Positions 27,535 to 36,740 of a stretch of 64,000 bases of DNA are shown piece by piece. Numbering within the stretch: the first letter of the stretch is position 1; every line of letters starts with the position of its first letter. The translations under genes were made by a program, and so were the position numbers. The notes under the pieces are model-generated. The model did not search any database and had not been told where the DNA came from. It was given only the letters and a program-made list of their open reading frames with translations. The stretch comes from Marinilactibacillus piezotolerans (GTDB taxonomy: Bacteria > Bacillota > Bacilli > Lactobacillales > Carnobacteriaceae_A), in the NCBI RefSeq assembly GCF_900169305.1, contig NZ_FWDP01000004.1, forward strand, positions 1,240,001 through 1,304,000. Direction: 5' to 3'.

Positions 27535-28509
27535 TCAGCTAAAGAACCCGGTGATTGCTTCCCAGATCGAACGGAAGAAATTTCCGATTTGTTCAAATAG
27601 TCCGCTCTCTTCTGCTTGCTGGAAGGCATCGCTGAATCTAGAGCGAATGTCACTGGATAATTTTTCCAGTTGTTCTCTTACTTGTGCTGAGTCGATTGCG
27701 CCCGTCTGCTGGTACTGTTCAAAGAACGCTAATAAGCGGTCCAGCTGTTCTTGGGAAATGGCATTTTGAAGATTATTGTTTGCCAGTGCATCATTTATGA
27801 TCTGTTCAATCTCTTCTCTTGTTGCCAGCTGTTCTTGCCCTTCTTTAAGCTCTGCCAACTGTTGTTTGATTTCAACGATCGCTTGGTCGAATCTGGATGT
27901 ATCGAATGCTTCTTCACCGCTGTTCTCCTGAGCAATCTGATTTGTCGTTTCTAACTCTTCTTGCGCCACTTCCATGCGGTCTTGATCCAACTCTTCCCCG
28001 TTAACGTCAAAAGCTTTGTAGATTCCTGTTAAGGCACTTTCACCGGTTACCGGACGGATACTCGCAACCATGATCGTCACATCTTCTACTCCGGCAGTGA
28101 TCGCTGCATTTGCGTACTGTTCTTGTGTAATTTCAGTAATATCGTCTGGGGTTTGAATGATGACATTGACACCTTCCCCCTCATTTTCTCGCTGTACGAG
28201 TACTGAAGAAATCATGCTGGCTGTATTTCCTGATCCGGTCCCTAAATATGTCTGCAAGTCTTCTCCTGTAACATCTACACTCGCTACATTCTCCATGCTG
28301 TCGATCTCTAAAATCTCCGCTGTCTCCTGAATCTGCGTTTCATTTAAGCCGCCGCCATAGACATACGTCGGCAAGCCCCACGCTTCATCTACTACACTGG
28401 TGTCGATTCCTTCTGCAGCCTCTGCCTGCTGCATTCCTCCAGACAGTATTGCTGTCGTCAATGTGATAGCTGCAATGCCTTTTGAAAATAATTTTGTAAA
28501 ATGTTTCAT
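27535..28509 (-). CDS. Secreted DUF1002 family protein
   Basis: A 324-residue protein with a cleavable signal peptide (AxA near 30: AEAAEG). Residues 35-180 form a DUF1002 domain with VIIQTPDDITEITQEQYANAAITAGVEDVTIMVAS. The second half is Gln/Glu-rich and helical, likely coiled coil, and it ends in the amphipathic SIWEAITGFFS. The family is found in Firmicutes and its role is unknown. AAGGAG lies before the start. Confidence 0.88.
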   Translation of the reverse strand: MKHFTKLFSKGIAAITLTTAILSGGMQQAEAAEGIDTSVVDEAWGLPTYVYGGGLNETQIQETAEILEIDSMENVASVDVTGEDLQTYLGTGSGNTASMISSVLVQRENEGEGVNVIIQTPDDITEITQEQYANAAITAGVEDVTIMVASIRPVTGESALTGIYKAFDVNGEELDQDRMEVAQEELETTNQIAQENSGEEAFDTSRFDQAIVEIKQQLAELKEGQEQLATREEIEQIINDALANNNLQNAISQEQLDRLLAFFEQYQQTGAIDSAQVREQLEKLSSDIRSRFSDAFQQAEESGLFEQIGNFFRSIWEAITGFFS

Positions 28510-28684
28510 CTTTCGAGCTCCTTCATAGTGTATTTTATATGAAAGCTTTTTTTATAAATAACCTCTTGATGTTGCTGTAAGTATATCATTCCAAAATAGT
28601 TATTTTTAAAAATTCACAAAATCTACAGTAATTCTTAAACTTTATCTCCTAATTTAAAACGTATTATCTCAATTCAACTCAAAA

Positions 28685-28730
28685 TAGACAAATAAGAGCA
28701 GCTGTCTTCGCGAGGAAAATAGCTGCTCTT
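28685..28730 (-). terminator. Terminator of the OmpA-domain gene
   Basis: Ten-bp stem AAGAGCAGCT (28694-28703) with AGCTGCTCTT (28721-28730), then ATTTGTC on the minus strand. The T-run is poor. Confidence 0.6.
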
Positions 28731-28766
28731 ATAGTCTTAAATAAATATCCTTATATCAGCTGATTT

Positions 28767-30593
28767 TTATTCTGCTGCTTCGGAAGTTTCATTGGAAGTT
28801 TCAATCGGAACGTTGGTTATACGCCAAGGCTGCGTTCTTTCGATATCATATTCATTATCTCCTGAGTAAGCAAGATCTACCATTACCTCATCTGTATCCA
28901 AAGCCGGCCAGACAACAGTTGCGGTGAAATAATATCCTTCATCATCTTTTCCTTGCGGCATATTTCTTTCTGCCAGCGGTACAATAAACTTGATGGAATC
29001 ATCATCTATTTCATCAAGCCTTTTTTCATTAAAACTTCCGGCAATCGGTGTCAGATAATAATCGATCGGATAGTAACGCTGATTCTCGAATAACAGAGTC
29101 GGTGCGTAGGCTGAGAACTGATTATAGCCGTATGAATCGTCATTATCTTTTCCTCTGGCGCCAATTCCGGGTATATGTGCTAAAGCATCATACATGGCTC
29201 TCTCTTCTTTCGTTGTAGAGACTTTGATTCGTCCGACAAACAAGTCATCTACTTGACGAATCGACTCGATCTCAACAGCCCCATGTTCTGTATCGACTGA
29301 ATCCGGGAAAGCTGCTTCAGCTCCTTGTGCTTCCGGAATGTTCTGTTCTGTTATTTCTGTTACCACTTCTTCTGAAGCCGGTGTGAACCGCAACTCGACC
29401 CTTCTATTTTGCGCACGCCCTTCTTCGGAATCATTGCTGGCTACCGGATCACGGAAAGATTCTCCTTTCACAATGACTTCGTCAAATACCGACAGATCGG
29501 TCAGCGAATCCAGCCGCTCTCTGACCGACTCCGCTCTTTTTTCTGATAGTTCCTGATTATATTCTTCTGTATGTTCATTGTCCGTATGTCCTATAATTTC
29601 CAGATTGCCGCTATCAGAACCGGCTAATTCAGTTAAGGCAGAGTTTAATTCTGCATCTGCGTTATCAGACAGTTCAGAAGAATCGAATTCAAACAAGACA
29701 TCACTATCCAAGGTCAGCGCGGAATACTCGACTTTGTCTACTCGAGTGACGGTACTTTCCAGGTTTTCCTGATAAGTTTCCAGCGGTTCTTTCCTAGCTT
29801 GAACAGTATCAAAAGTCTTGTCCCATTTTTCAAACTGAACACTGTTCAATTCCATTTCAACGATATCTTCTACAGAAGGAACCACATCTTCTGCTGCTTC
29901 TGCCGGTTCCTGAGGATTTTCCATTGTCGGTATATTTGCTGATTCCCTTTCGACAACTGGAACATTTTCGACCATACCGATCTGACTGAATAAAACTTGT
30001 ACTTCATCCGATTCAGGAGCAGCAAACGTCACAAAATGTCTGACCGGATCCCGATCAGCTCCTGCTGTCATCTGCATATTCCGGCTGCCTTCTCCTACAA
30101 ACGTATGTAAAGCTTGATTCAAGGATGTATCGACAATAGGGATCAGCGCCGGATGAAACACTTCCATCTGCTGAGAATCCACTAAGCGAATATCATAACC
30201 TTGTTCAGATGAAATGCCCTCTCCTGTAAAGACATCTATATCGAATAGACGATCAAATGGAATTTCGGTCTCTGCCTCTGTATCCATGGTAACAGGGAGA
30301 ATTGCATATTCTCCTTCCTTAACAAGCGGACCGACGTCAAAGGTCAAGGTCACTTCAGATTTTTCGGTGGAATCCCATATCGTTCTTTCTACGGTAACTG
30401 GCTCTGCATCTGAGTTTTTCTGCTCTTCAGCAACTTCTGTATCTGCTGAACCTGCTGAATCTGTCGATTCCATACCTTCTGTTTGTGCTTCTTCTGTCGC
30501 TGTTGCTTTTTCTTCACCGGTCTGTGCTGCTTCCTGGCTGCAGCCGGCTAACAGCAATAGACTTAATACGCTGATCATTTTTTTCTTCATCAT
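28767..30593 (-). CDS. OmpA-domain lipoprotein
   Basis: A 608-residue protein with lipobox LLAGC (Cys18) and a Glu/Ala/Thr-rich linker (20-68). A middle beta-rich region follows, and an OmpA-like peptidoglycan-binding domain at about 293-402: DVLFEFDSSELSDNADAEL, IIGHTDNEHTEEYNQELSEKRAESV and GRAQNRRVELRF. A further roughly 190-residue C-terminal domain is unrecognised. It is probably anchored in the membrane and grips peptidoglycan. An equivalent start one codon later (30590) has better SD spacing. OmpA domains on lipoproteins are uncommon in Lactobacillales. Confidence 0.88.
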   Translation of the reverse strand: MMKKKMISVLSLLLLAGCSQEAAQTGEEKATATEEAQTEGMESTDSAGSADTEVAEEQKNSDAEPVTVERTIWDSTEKSEVTLTFDVGPLVKEGEYAILPVTMDTEAETEIPFDRLFDIDVFTGEGISSEQGYDIRLVDSQQMEVFHPALIPIVDTSLNQALHTFVGEGSRNMQMTAGADRDPVRHFVTFAAPESDEVQVLFSQIGMVENVPVVERESANIPTMENPQEPAEAAEDVVPSVEDIVEMELNSVQFEKWDKTFDTVQARKEPLETYQENLESTVTRVDKVEYSALTLDSDVLFEFDSSELSDNADAELNSALTELAGSDSGNLEIIGHTDNEHTEEYNQELSEKRAESVRERLDSLTDLSVFDEVIVKGESFRDPVASNDSEEGRAQNRRVELRFTPASEEVVTEITEQNIPEAQGAEAAFPDSVDTEHGAVEIESIRQVDDLFVGRIKVSTTKEERAMYDALAHIPGIGARGKDNDDSYGYNQFSAYAPTLLFENQRYYPIDYYLTPIAGSFNEKRLDEIDDDSIKFIVPLAERNMPQGKDDEGYYFTATVVWPALDTDEVMVDLAYSGDNEYDIERTQPWRITNVPIETSNETSEAAE

Positions 30594-30734
30594 TATTCTC
30601 CTGTTATCTATTTTTAACTCTTTATTATTTTATCATAAAATAAACAGTCGTTAAATCAAGAACCTTAATTTTAAAATGCTTTTAAAATATTCCAGTTCTG
30701 ATATTCCGAATTAGGATTATTATATTACTCATAA

Positions 30735-30777
30735 GTAAAAAGCACGTTCTCAAAATTGGGCCATTTGAGAACGTGCT
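30735..30777 (-). terminator. Terminator of the NAD(P)-binding protein gene
   Basis: Fourteen-bp perfect stem AGCACGTTCTCAAA (30741-30754) with TTTGAGAACGTGCT (30764-30777), then TTTTTACTTATG on the minus strand. Confidence 0.9.
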
Positions 30778-30812
30778 GATTGTTTTAATATTTACTTGCA
30801 GCTCTATTGTCA

Positions 30813-31469
30813 TTAAAGGGTATTTAAAGCTTCTTCAATTGGATCGTCACCGCTGGTCACATCAAACGACTGAAGATAGGTTTTTGGATTATCCAGAGCC
30901 TTCACGATCAGCTCTGCCACATCTTCTCTAGGGATGGTGATTGGATCTGTGAACTCAGTCAAAGCTCTTGTGATAGATACTTTTCCAAGACCCATTTCGT
31001 TTTCCAGCGCGCCTGGTCGTACGATTGTATATTCTAAATCGCTATTCATCAGAAATCTATCTGCATAGTGTTTAGCTGCATAGTACGGTTTCATATCGTC
31101 GTTCCAGTTGTCTCTGACGTCTGCCTGGAATGCACTAACCATGATGAACCGCTTGATATTCATGTCTTCTGCAGCTTCCATAACTTTCACTGCACCGTCT
31201 AAGTCGATCAGCATCGTTTTATCGGTTCCTGTGCTCCCGCCGGATCCAGCTGTAAAGACGACTGCATCGATTCCGTCCATTTGTTTTTTGATATCTGATA
31301 CAGAACTTTCAAGATTTCCTAATCGTGCTTCTACATCTTTATCTTGAAATTTATCGACTTGTTCTTGTTTTCTAACAAAGGCGATAGGCGTGTGAGTATC
31401 GTTTTCCTTTAATTTATCTACTAAAAGCGTTCCTATTTGACCATTTGCTCCAACGACTAGTACGTTCAT
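30813..31469 (-). CDS. NAD(P)-binding SDR-type oxidoreductase (YwnB-like)
   Basis: A 218-residue atypical short-chain dehydrogenase/NmrA-like protein. MNVLVVGANGQIGTLLVDKL is the Rossmann dinucleotide loop, and FIMVSAFQAD and YYAAKHYADRFLMNSDLEYTIVRPGALENE follow. The start at 31469 is preceded by AAGGAG (10 bp). It binds NAD(P) and may be a flavin/quinone reductase-like or regulatory protein. It follows the iron transporter genes on the same strand with an 80-bp gap, so it might be read through from them. Confidence 0.9.
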   Translation of the reverse strand: MNVLVVGANGQIGTLLVDKLKENDTHTPIAFVRKQEQVDKFQDKDVEARLGNLESSVSDIKKQMDGIDAVVFTAGSGGSTGTDKTMLIDLDGAVKVMEAAEDMNIKRFIMVSAFQADVRDNWNDDMKPYYAAKHYADRFLMNSDLEYTIVRPGALENEMGLGKVSITRALTEFTDPITIPREDVAELIVKALDNPKTYLQSFDVTSGDDPIEEALNTL

Positions 31470-31548
31470 TGACTGCTCGCTCCTTATTAAAATAATTTGA
31501 TACACTTACTTTAACAAAGAAATCGAAATTAACCAATTATTGTGACTG

Positions 31549-32337
31549 TCACGGTTCAGCCAGCTGATAACTCAGCAATGTAGGACGACCGGTCTGAGGG
31601 TCTGTAACGATACTCGCTTCAATATCAAACACTTCTCTCAGCGTGTCAGGGCACATTACTTCCTCTGGCGTACCCGTTTTAATAATCTTGCCATCTCGCA
31701 GAGCAATGAGATAATCTGCAAATTTAGCGGCGTGATTCAAGTCATGCAAAACCATCACGATCGTGCGACCCAGCTCTTGATTCAATTTTTCCAAAACATG
31801 CAGAACTTCCAGTTGATGTGCCATATCCAAAAAAGTCGTCGGTTCATCCAATAGTAAAACTTCTGTGTCTTGAGCAAGTGCCATAGCAATCCAGACTCGC
31901 TGCTTCTGCCCGCCGGACAGTGCACTGACTTTCCGGTCTGCCTGATTCAACAATTGTGTCTGATCCAGCGCCCAGTGGATTCGTTCCCAGTCTTTTGCCT
32001 GCAGCTGTCCGAACCCTTTTAAGTAAGGAGCTCTGCCGTAAGAAACCAGCTCTTTCACAGTCAGATCTTCTGGTGTCTGCGGTGACTGCGTTAAGATGGC
32101 AATCTGCCGGGCAATGGTTTTAGTTGATTCATGATGAATGACCTTCCCATCTAAAGTAGCAGTGCCTCTGGCCGGTTTTAACAGCCGGGCAATGGTTTTC
32201 AGCATAGTTGATTTGCCGCAGCCATTTGGACCAATGATACAGGTTAAACTGGATTCCGGGATACTCAAAGACAACTCTGAAAGGACGTCCTGTTTACCGT
32301 ATCCGATCGTCAAATTATTTGTTGCAAGTTCTGCCAT
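31549..32337 (-). CDS. Iron-siderophore ABC transporter ATPase
   Basis: A 262-residue FecE/FhuC-type ATPase. Walker A GPNGCGKSTMLK, Q-loop ILTQSP, signature [17 protein letters not shown] and Walker B LLLDEPTTFLD (with FLDMAHQ typical of siderophore transporters) are seen. The start at 32337 (MAELATNN) has AAAGGAG eight bases upstream. It powers the two permeases encoded upstream. Confidence 0.94.
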   Translation of the reverse strand: MAELATNNLTIGYGKQDVLSELSLSIPESSLTCIIGPNGCGKSTMLKTIARLLKPARGTATLDGKVIHHESTKTIARQIAILTQSPQTPEDLTVKELVSYGRAPYLKGFGQLQAKDWERIHWALDQTQLLNQADRKVSALSGGQKQRVWIAMALAQDTEVLLLDEPTTFLDMAHQLEVLHVLEKLNQELGRTIVMVLHDLNHAAKFADYLIALRDGKIIKTGTPEEVMCPDTLREVFDIEASIVTDPQTGRPTLLSYQLAEP

Positions 32338-32377
32338 TGACACTGCTCCTTTCTCCTGTTTTTTATATAATTATGAT

Positions 32378-33349
32378 TTACTCCTGGATACTGCTGACGA
32401 CATCATCCATGACTTGTTCGCTGGCAATTGGTCCATAATATAACCAGGAGGTTTCCGGTCCGAACTCATAAACTTGCTCTTGTTGAACAGCCGGGATATT
32501 TTGCCATAAACGGTCTTCGAATAGATCAGCATCTGCACCGTCGCTGTTTACAAAAAACAGATGATCGACATCCATTTGCGCTAATTCTTCAAGAGAGATT
32601 GCAGCCCAGTCGGCATCGCCAGAAAGCTCGTTAACGACTTCAGGGATTTCCAGCCCTAAATCTTCATATAGCACTGCCCCGCTGGACCGTTCAGGATGCA
32701 CGACAAACAGACTGCTGTCTACCATCCAGATGGCTGCCGCTGACTCTTCAGATGCACTATCTGCTAGTTCTGCCGCTTTTTCTTCTGCTTTCGAATTGTA
32801 GTCATCCAGTACTGTTTGTGCCTGTTCTTCCATTCCCAAGACTTCACCTATTTCGCTTAGCGTTTCCCGCCATTCTGTCGGACTGGAGTTCAGGACATAA
32901 GTAGGTGTAATTTCTGAATACTGATCATGCATTTCCTGTTCGATTGGATCTCTGACAATCATGAGATCCGGTTCATATTCCAAAACAGATTCATACGGAA
33001 GATCATGTGGTATCGTCGGAATATCCGCCAGATCTTCTTGTAAATAATCCTGGATACTTTCACCGTTTTGTACTGACCATTGTGCAACAGGCGTCACATC
33101 TAAAGCGACCAGATAATCTTCGAGATAAGAAGCCAGTACTCGTTCAGGATTCTCAGGAATTTCCACTTCATTGCCCAGACCATCTGTCAGCACTCGCGGT
33201 TCATTGCTAGTTTGTTCTGAGTCTGTTTCTCCCGCCGTATCCGTCGCTCCATCGCCTTCTGATTGCTCTGGTGCAGTGGTTTCACTCCCGCAAGCTGCCA
33301 ACAACATACTAACACTTAACATCAAACTGCTTATCCATCGTTTTTTCAT
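32378..33349 (-). CDS. Iron-siderophore binding lipoprotein
   Basis: A 323-residue lipoprotein: lipobox LLAAC (Cys20), a Ser/Thr/Glu linker, then a class III binding fold (FhuD/FatB type) with EVEIPENPERVLASYLEDYLVAL and PIEQEMHDQYSEITPTYVL. It catches a ferric siderophore or related chelate outside the cell. GGAGG precedes ATG 33349. It sits between the permease and ATPase genes. Confidence 0.93.
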   Translation of the reverse strand: MKKRWISSLMLSVSMLLAACGSETTAPEQSEGDGATDTAGETDSEQTSNEPRVLTDGLGNEVEIPENPERVLASYLEDYLVALDVTPVAQWSVQNGESIQDYLQEDLADIPTIPHDLPYESVLEYEPDLMIVRDPIEQEMHDQYSEITPTYVLNSSPTEWRETLSEIGEVLGMEEQAQTVLDDYNSKAEEKAAELADSASEESAAAIWMVDSSLFVVHPERSSGAVLYEDLGLEIPEVVNELSGDADWAAISLEELAQMDVDHLFFVNSDGADADLFEDRLWQNIPAVQQEQVYEFGPETSWLYYGPIASEQVMDDVVSSIQE

Positions 33350-33374
33350 TGTACATCCTCCATTTATAATTGGT

Positions 33375-34391
33375 TTAATCTTCTGAGTTGATCAGAAGGT
33401 AAATAAAATAGGGTGCTCCCAGTATGGCAACAACGAGGCCTACTGGAAGTTCAGATGGGGCTAAAATGGTCCTGGCGATCATATCGGAAATCAGCAGAAT
33501 AATCGCTCCAATACAAGCTGTCACTGGCAGAAACCGCTGATGTCGACTTCCAACCAGTTTTCTGGCAATATGCGGAGCGCCTAACCCTAAAAAGGAAATA
33601 CCGCCTGCTACCGATACACACGCACCCGCTAATGCGACTCCGATCGCGATCAGCTTTATCCGTTCTATCTCAACGGATATTCCCAGCCCTGTTGCCATTT
33701 CATCTCCCAACTGCAGTAAATTCAGCGTGCGAGATTTGTAGAATGCCAGCGGTGTCAGCGTTACAATCCAGGGGAGTGTACTCCAGACTGCCGTCCAATC
33801 AGCATTCCAGATTGATCCGGATAACCAGACTGTCACCTGATTGAAATCACTCTCGCTCATTCGCAGTTGGATCATTGTCAGCAGCGCTGCGAACCCGGCA
33901 TTAATGCCGATTCCAACAAGTACAAGTCGAATAGGGGTCACCCCATTCTTCCAGGCTACTATGTAAATACTGACTGCAGCGATCGCACCACCTGCGAATG
34001 CTGCAAATGGTAAACTGATGGCCCCTAACAGAGGAATGGCAGAGGACCTTGCTGTGAAATATAAAAACAAAACAACGGCTAGTCCTGCCCCTGAGTTGAT
34101 ACCGATAATTCCTGGATCTGCCAGTTCATTTTGTGTAACGCTTTGAAACAACGCACCGGCTATTCCTAAACCGACGCCAACTAACACAGCAATCAATAAT
34201 CTCGGCAAGCGAAATTCCATTAATAGAAGTTCATTGCGCCGGCTCCCTTCTCCTAAAAGGGTTTCACTGATTTCATTCCATGAGATCGAAAGATGCCCAG
34301 TAGTCAAACTAAACACACCCATTCCAATCAGCAGTAAACTTAACACTCCAGTCAAAATAAAAACCTGTTTGGCAGAGTGGATTTTTTTCAT
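33375..34391 (-). CDS. Iron-siderophore ABC permease, second subunit (FecCD)
   Basis: A 338-residue FecCD-family permease with nine or ten helices; typical motifs are LAVLVGVGLGIAGALFQ-like (LPRLLIAVLVGVGLGIAG), NELADPGIIGINSGAG and FLGLGAPHIARKLVG. The start at 34391 overlaps the upstream stop as ATGA, with GGGAGAGG six bases before. A start two codons upstream is too near the SD. It forms a heterodimer with the preceding permease. Confidence 0.93.
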   Translation of the reverse strand: MKKIHSAKQVFILTGVLSLLLIGMGVFSLTTGHLSISWNEISETLLGEGSRRNELLLMEFRLPRLLIAVLVGVGLGIAGALFQSVTQNELADPGIIGINSGAGLAVVLFLYFTARSSAIPLLGAISLPFAAFAGGAIAAVSIYIVAWKNGVTPIRLVLVGIGINAGFAALLTMIQLRMSESDFNQVTVWLSGSIWNADWTAVWSTLPWIVTLTPLAFYKSRTLNLLQLGDEMATGLGISVEIERIKLIAIGVALAGACVSVAGGISFLGLGAPHIARKLVGSRHQRFLPVTACIGAIILLISDMIARTILAPSELPVGLVVAILGAPYFIYLLINSED

Positions 34392-35449
34392 TTCCATCCT
34401 CTCCCATCTCTTCTGGCAAGTGTTAAAAAGAACGGTACACCAATCAGTGCAGTGAAGGCTCCCACAGGTAATTCATAGGGCGGATTAACGGCTCGAGCTG
34501 CAATATCTGCCAGCACTAATAGCCAAGCACCGAAAACAGCAGAAAAAGGGATGATCCAACGGTAATCCATTCCGATCAGTCGTTTAGTCACATGAGGAAT
34601 GACTAAACCGATAAATCCGATCGTTCCGGAAATTGACACAGCGGTCCCTGTCAGCAACAGGACGACTAAGATACCGATCGCTTTAACCAGTGTTGTTCTT
34701 TGACCCAGCCCTTTCGCTACCTCATCACCCAGGCTCATCAGAGTCAGTGAACGGGAAAGCAGTACGGCTGCGGTTAACCCGATCAGCGCAGTGACTGCTG
34801 CTAAATGAACATGCTGAGCAGAAATCCCAGCAACTCCCCCGGCATACCAGAAGCTGATATCTCTTGATACATTAAAGTACAGCGCCAGCATAGTGGATGC
34901 CGATTGCAGCAGAGCACTTACAGCTGCGCCGGCTAAGGCCAGTTTGACAGGGGTGAGCCCCCGATTAGACAGCAATCCTATAGAAAAGACCATAGCTGCG
35001 CCAATTCCCGCTCCAGTAAATGCCCAGAACACCAGTCCCAGTTGACTCGTTCCCGGAAACAATGCAAATGCCACAGCCACCATGAATCCTGCTCCTGAGC
35101 TTACCCCCATAATTGAAGGGGAAGCCAGCGGATTGCGTGTCAGCCCCTGCATAATAACACCAGAAACAGCCAGAAAAGCACCTACCAAAGCTGCAGCAGC
35201 AACTCGTGGAAATCTCAAATCATACAGAATCAAATGTTGTGTCCGTGTTTCATCAAAATTCAGCAACGCTTCCAGGATGACTGACCACGTAATCTCCGCT
35301 GCACCATAGGAGATGGAAACAAACATCGTACCGAATAAAAGGACTAGTACAATTAAAAAATAGGTCAGTGCTGACTTGGATTTAAATCTCTGGAGAATCC
35401 GCTTTTTGGTTTCTTTTTTATTCAGTTGTCTCTTTCGAATTTGCTCCAT
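34388..35449 (-). CDS. Iron-siderophore ABC permease, first subunit (FecCD)
   Basis: A 353-residue FecCD-family permease: RFPRVAAAALVGAFLAVSGVIMQ, RNPLASPSIMGVSSGAG and FIGLVIPHVTKRLIG are conserved. It has a longer basic N-terminus (KRQLNKKETKKRIL) than its partner. AAGGAA precedes ATG 35449. It is coupled to the next gene by ATGA overlap. Confidence 0.93.
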   Translation of the reverse strand: MEQIRKRQLNKKETKKRILQRFKSKSALTYFLIVLVLLFGTMFVSISYGAAEITWSVILEALLNFDETRTQHLILYDLRFPRVAAAALVGAFLAVSGVIMQGLTRNPLASPSIMGVSSGAGFMVAVAFALFPGTSQLGLVFWAFTGAGIGAAMVFSIGLLSNRGLTPVKLALAGAAVSALLQSASTMLALYFNVSRDISFWYAGGVAGISAQHVHLAAVTALIGLTAAVLLSRSLTLMSLGDEVAKGLGQRTTLVKAIGILVVLLLTGTAVSISGTIGFIGLVIPHVTKRLIGMDYRWIIPFSAVFGAWLLVLADIAARAVNPPYELPVGAFTALIGVPFFLTLARRDGRGWK

Positions 35450-35491
35450 AGTGTTTCCTTCTCTTAGTTGAGCTCAACGGTTTATACATGC

Positions 35492-36535
35492 TTACTCTTC
35501 GAATAAACGACTTCTTTTTTCTTCATTTTTTTGATTAAATCGATGATTATGCGAGGATACTTGCGCCTTTTCAGCTGCTTTTGGATCCAGAGAACGCTTG
35601 ATTTGATTAACAGCATTAGCGGCATCGCTATAAGCACCTGCAATCAACCGGACTTTTCCGTCAAAATCTAAAATGTCGCCGATCGCATAGACGCCTTCGA
35701 CGGCTGTCTCTGCTTTAGCTGTTCCTTCAATGTAATAGTCTTCTTTCAAATTGAACCTCAGTTTAGGATCATGGTGAAAGTTCAATTCATTATCGAATCC
35801 GATATTGACAATCAATTCATCCAATTCCAAGTGTTCGTCTTGATTTGATTTACTTTTTCTCATTTTGATGGCTCGTACTCGGTCGCCCGTTATATTCGGG
35901 ATTAATTCTTTGACTAATGTATGTGTATATATTTTTGCTCTTGAAGCAGCCAATTGTCTAGTTGCAGCTTCATAAGCTTTAAACGATTCATTCCTATGAA
36001 TCAGATGAATTTCCTTTGCGATACCCAATAACTCATTCGCCCAATCCACAGCAGTGTTTCCACCACCTACGATAACGACTTTTTTATTTCTAAAATGACT
36101 TCTGCGGTAAACACTATGATGCAGATTTGTTTCTTCAAAGCGAGCATTATAGGTTAACGGCAGCCGCTTTGGATTAAATAAACCACCGCCAGTTGCAATA
36201 ATAATGCGCTTACTAAAATATTGATGTCCGTCCGCAGTGATAACTTTGAATCCCCCCTGTTCTACTTGGGTAAACGTAGTGACTTTCTGACCCAGTATGA
36301 CTTCAGGGTTGAACGTCATTCCCTGCTCAACCATTTGATCAATCAGCTCAGCTCCTAATGCAGCAGGAATTCCACCAACATCCCATATCATTTTTTCAGG
36401 ATAAAAGTGTACTTTACCACCCAAAGTTTTCTTCGTTTCAATGATTCGGACAGACAAGTCTCGCATCCCTGCATAAAATGCGGCATATAGACCTGCCGGA
36501 CCGCCGCCGATGATTGTAATATCTTTGACCTTCAC
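35492..36535 (-). CDS. Ferredoxin/flavodoxin-NADP reductase (TrxB-like type)
   Basis: A 347-residue flavoprotein of the thioredoxin-reductase-like FNR family. DITIIGGGPAGLYAAFYAG binds FAD, VVIVGGGNTAVDWANEL binds NADPH, and GVYAIGDILDF is the second FAD motif. There is no CxxC, which separates it from thioredoxin reductase. GTG 36535 is chosen, eight bases after GAGAGGAG. As the first gene of the Fur-controlled operon it may reduce ferric siderophores or flavodoxin for iron release. Confidence 0.92.
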   Translation of the reverse strand: MKVKDITIIGGGPAGLYAAFYAGMRDLSVRIIETKKTLGGKVHFYPEKMIWDVGGIPAALGAELIDQMVEQGMTFNPEVILGQKVTTFTQVEQGGFKVITADGHQYFSKRIIIATGGGLFNPKRLPLTYNARFEETNLHHSVYRRSHFRNKKVVIVGGGNTAVDWANELLGIAKEIHLIHRNESFKAYEAATRQLAASRAKIYTHTLVKELIPNITGDRVRAIKMRKSKSNQDEHLELDELIVNIGFDNELNFHHDPKLRFNLKEDYYIEGTAKAETAVEGVYAIGDILDFDGKVRLIAGAYSDAANAVNQIKRSLDPKAAEKAQVSSHNHRFNQKNEEKRSRLFEE

Positions 36536-36560
36536 AAATGACACTCCTCTCTAATCTAAT

Positions 36561-36575
36561 TGAGAATGATTATCA
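36561..36575 (-). promoter_or_regulatory. Fur box upstream of the iron operon
   Basis: TGAGAATGATTATCA differs at one position from the 7-1-7 consensus TGATAATNATTATCA. It lies 26 bp before the reductase start and should bind Fe-Fur. Confidence 0.9.
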
Positions 36576-36651
36576 CTTTCAACTTAGTTATAGCATTCAC
36601 ATAGTAGAGTGTCAAGTTATAGCCTATTCTATGGTTGCTAGATATTTGATG

Positions 36652-36724
36652 ATGATTTACTATATGGCAAACCTTTACAATTTGTTATGATAGAGAAGAG
36701 AATAAGACGAATGATTTACTATAT
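36652..36724 (+). repeat. Exact direct repeat upstream of the gntR gene
   Basis: ATGATTTACTATAT occurs at 36652-36665 and 36711-36724, flanking a TATGAT -10 (36686-36691). It could be a regulator binding site. Confidence 0.6.
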
Positions 36725-36740
36725 TTATTGAGGTGCCAGA

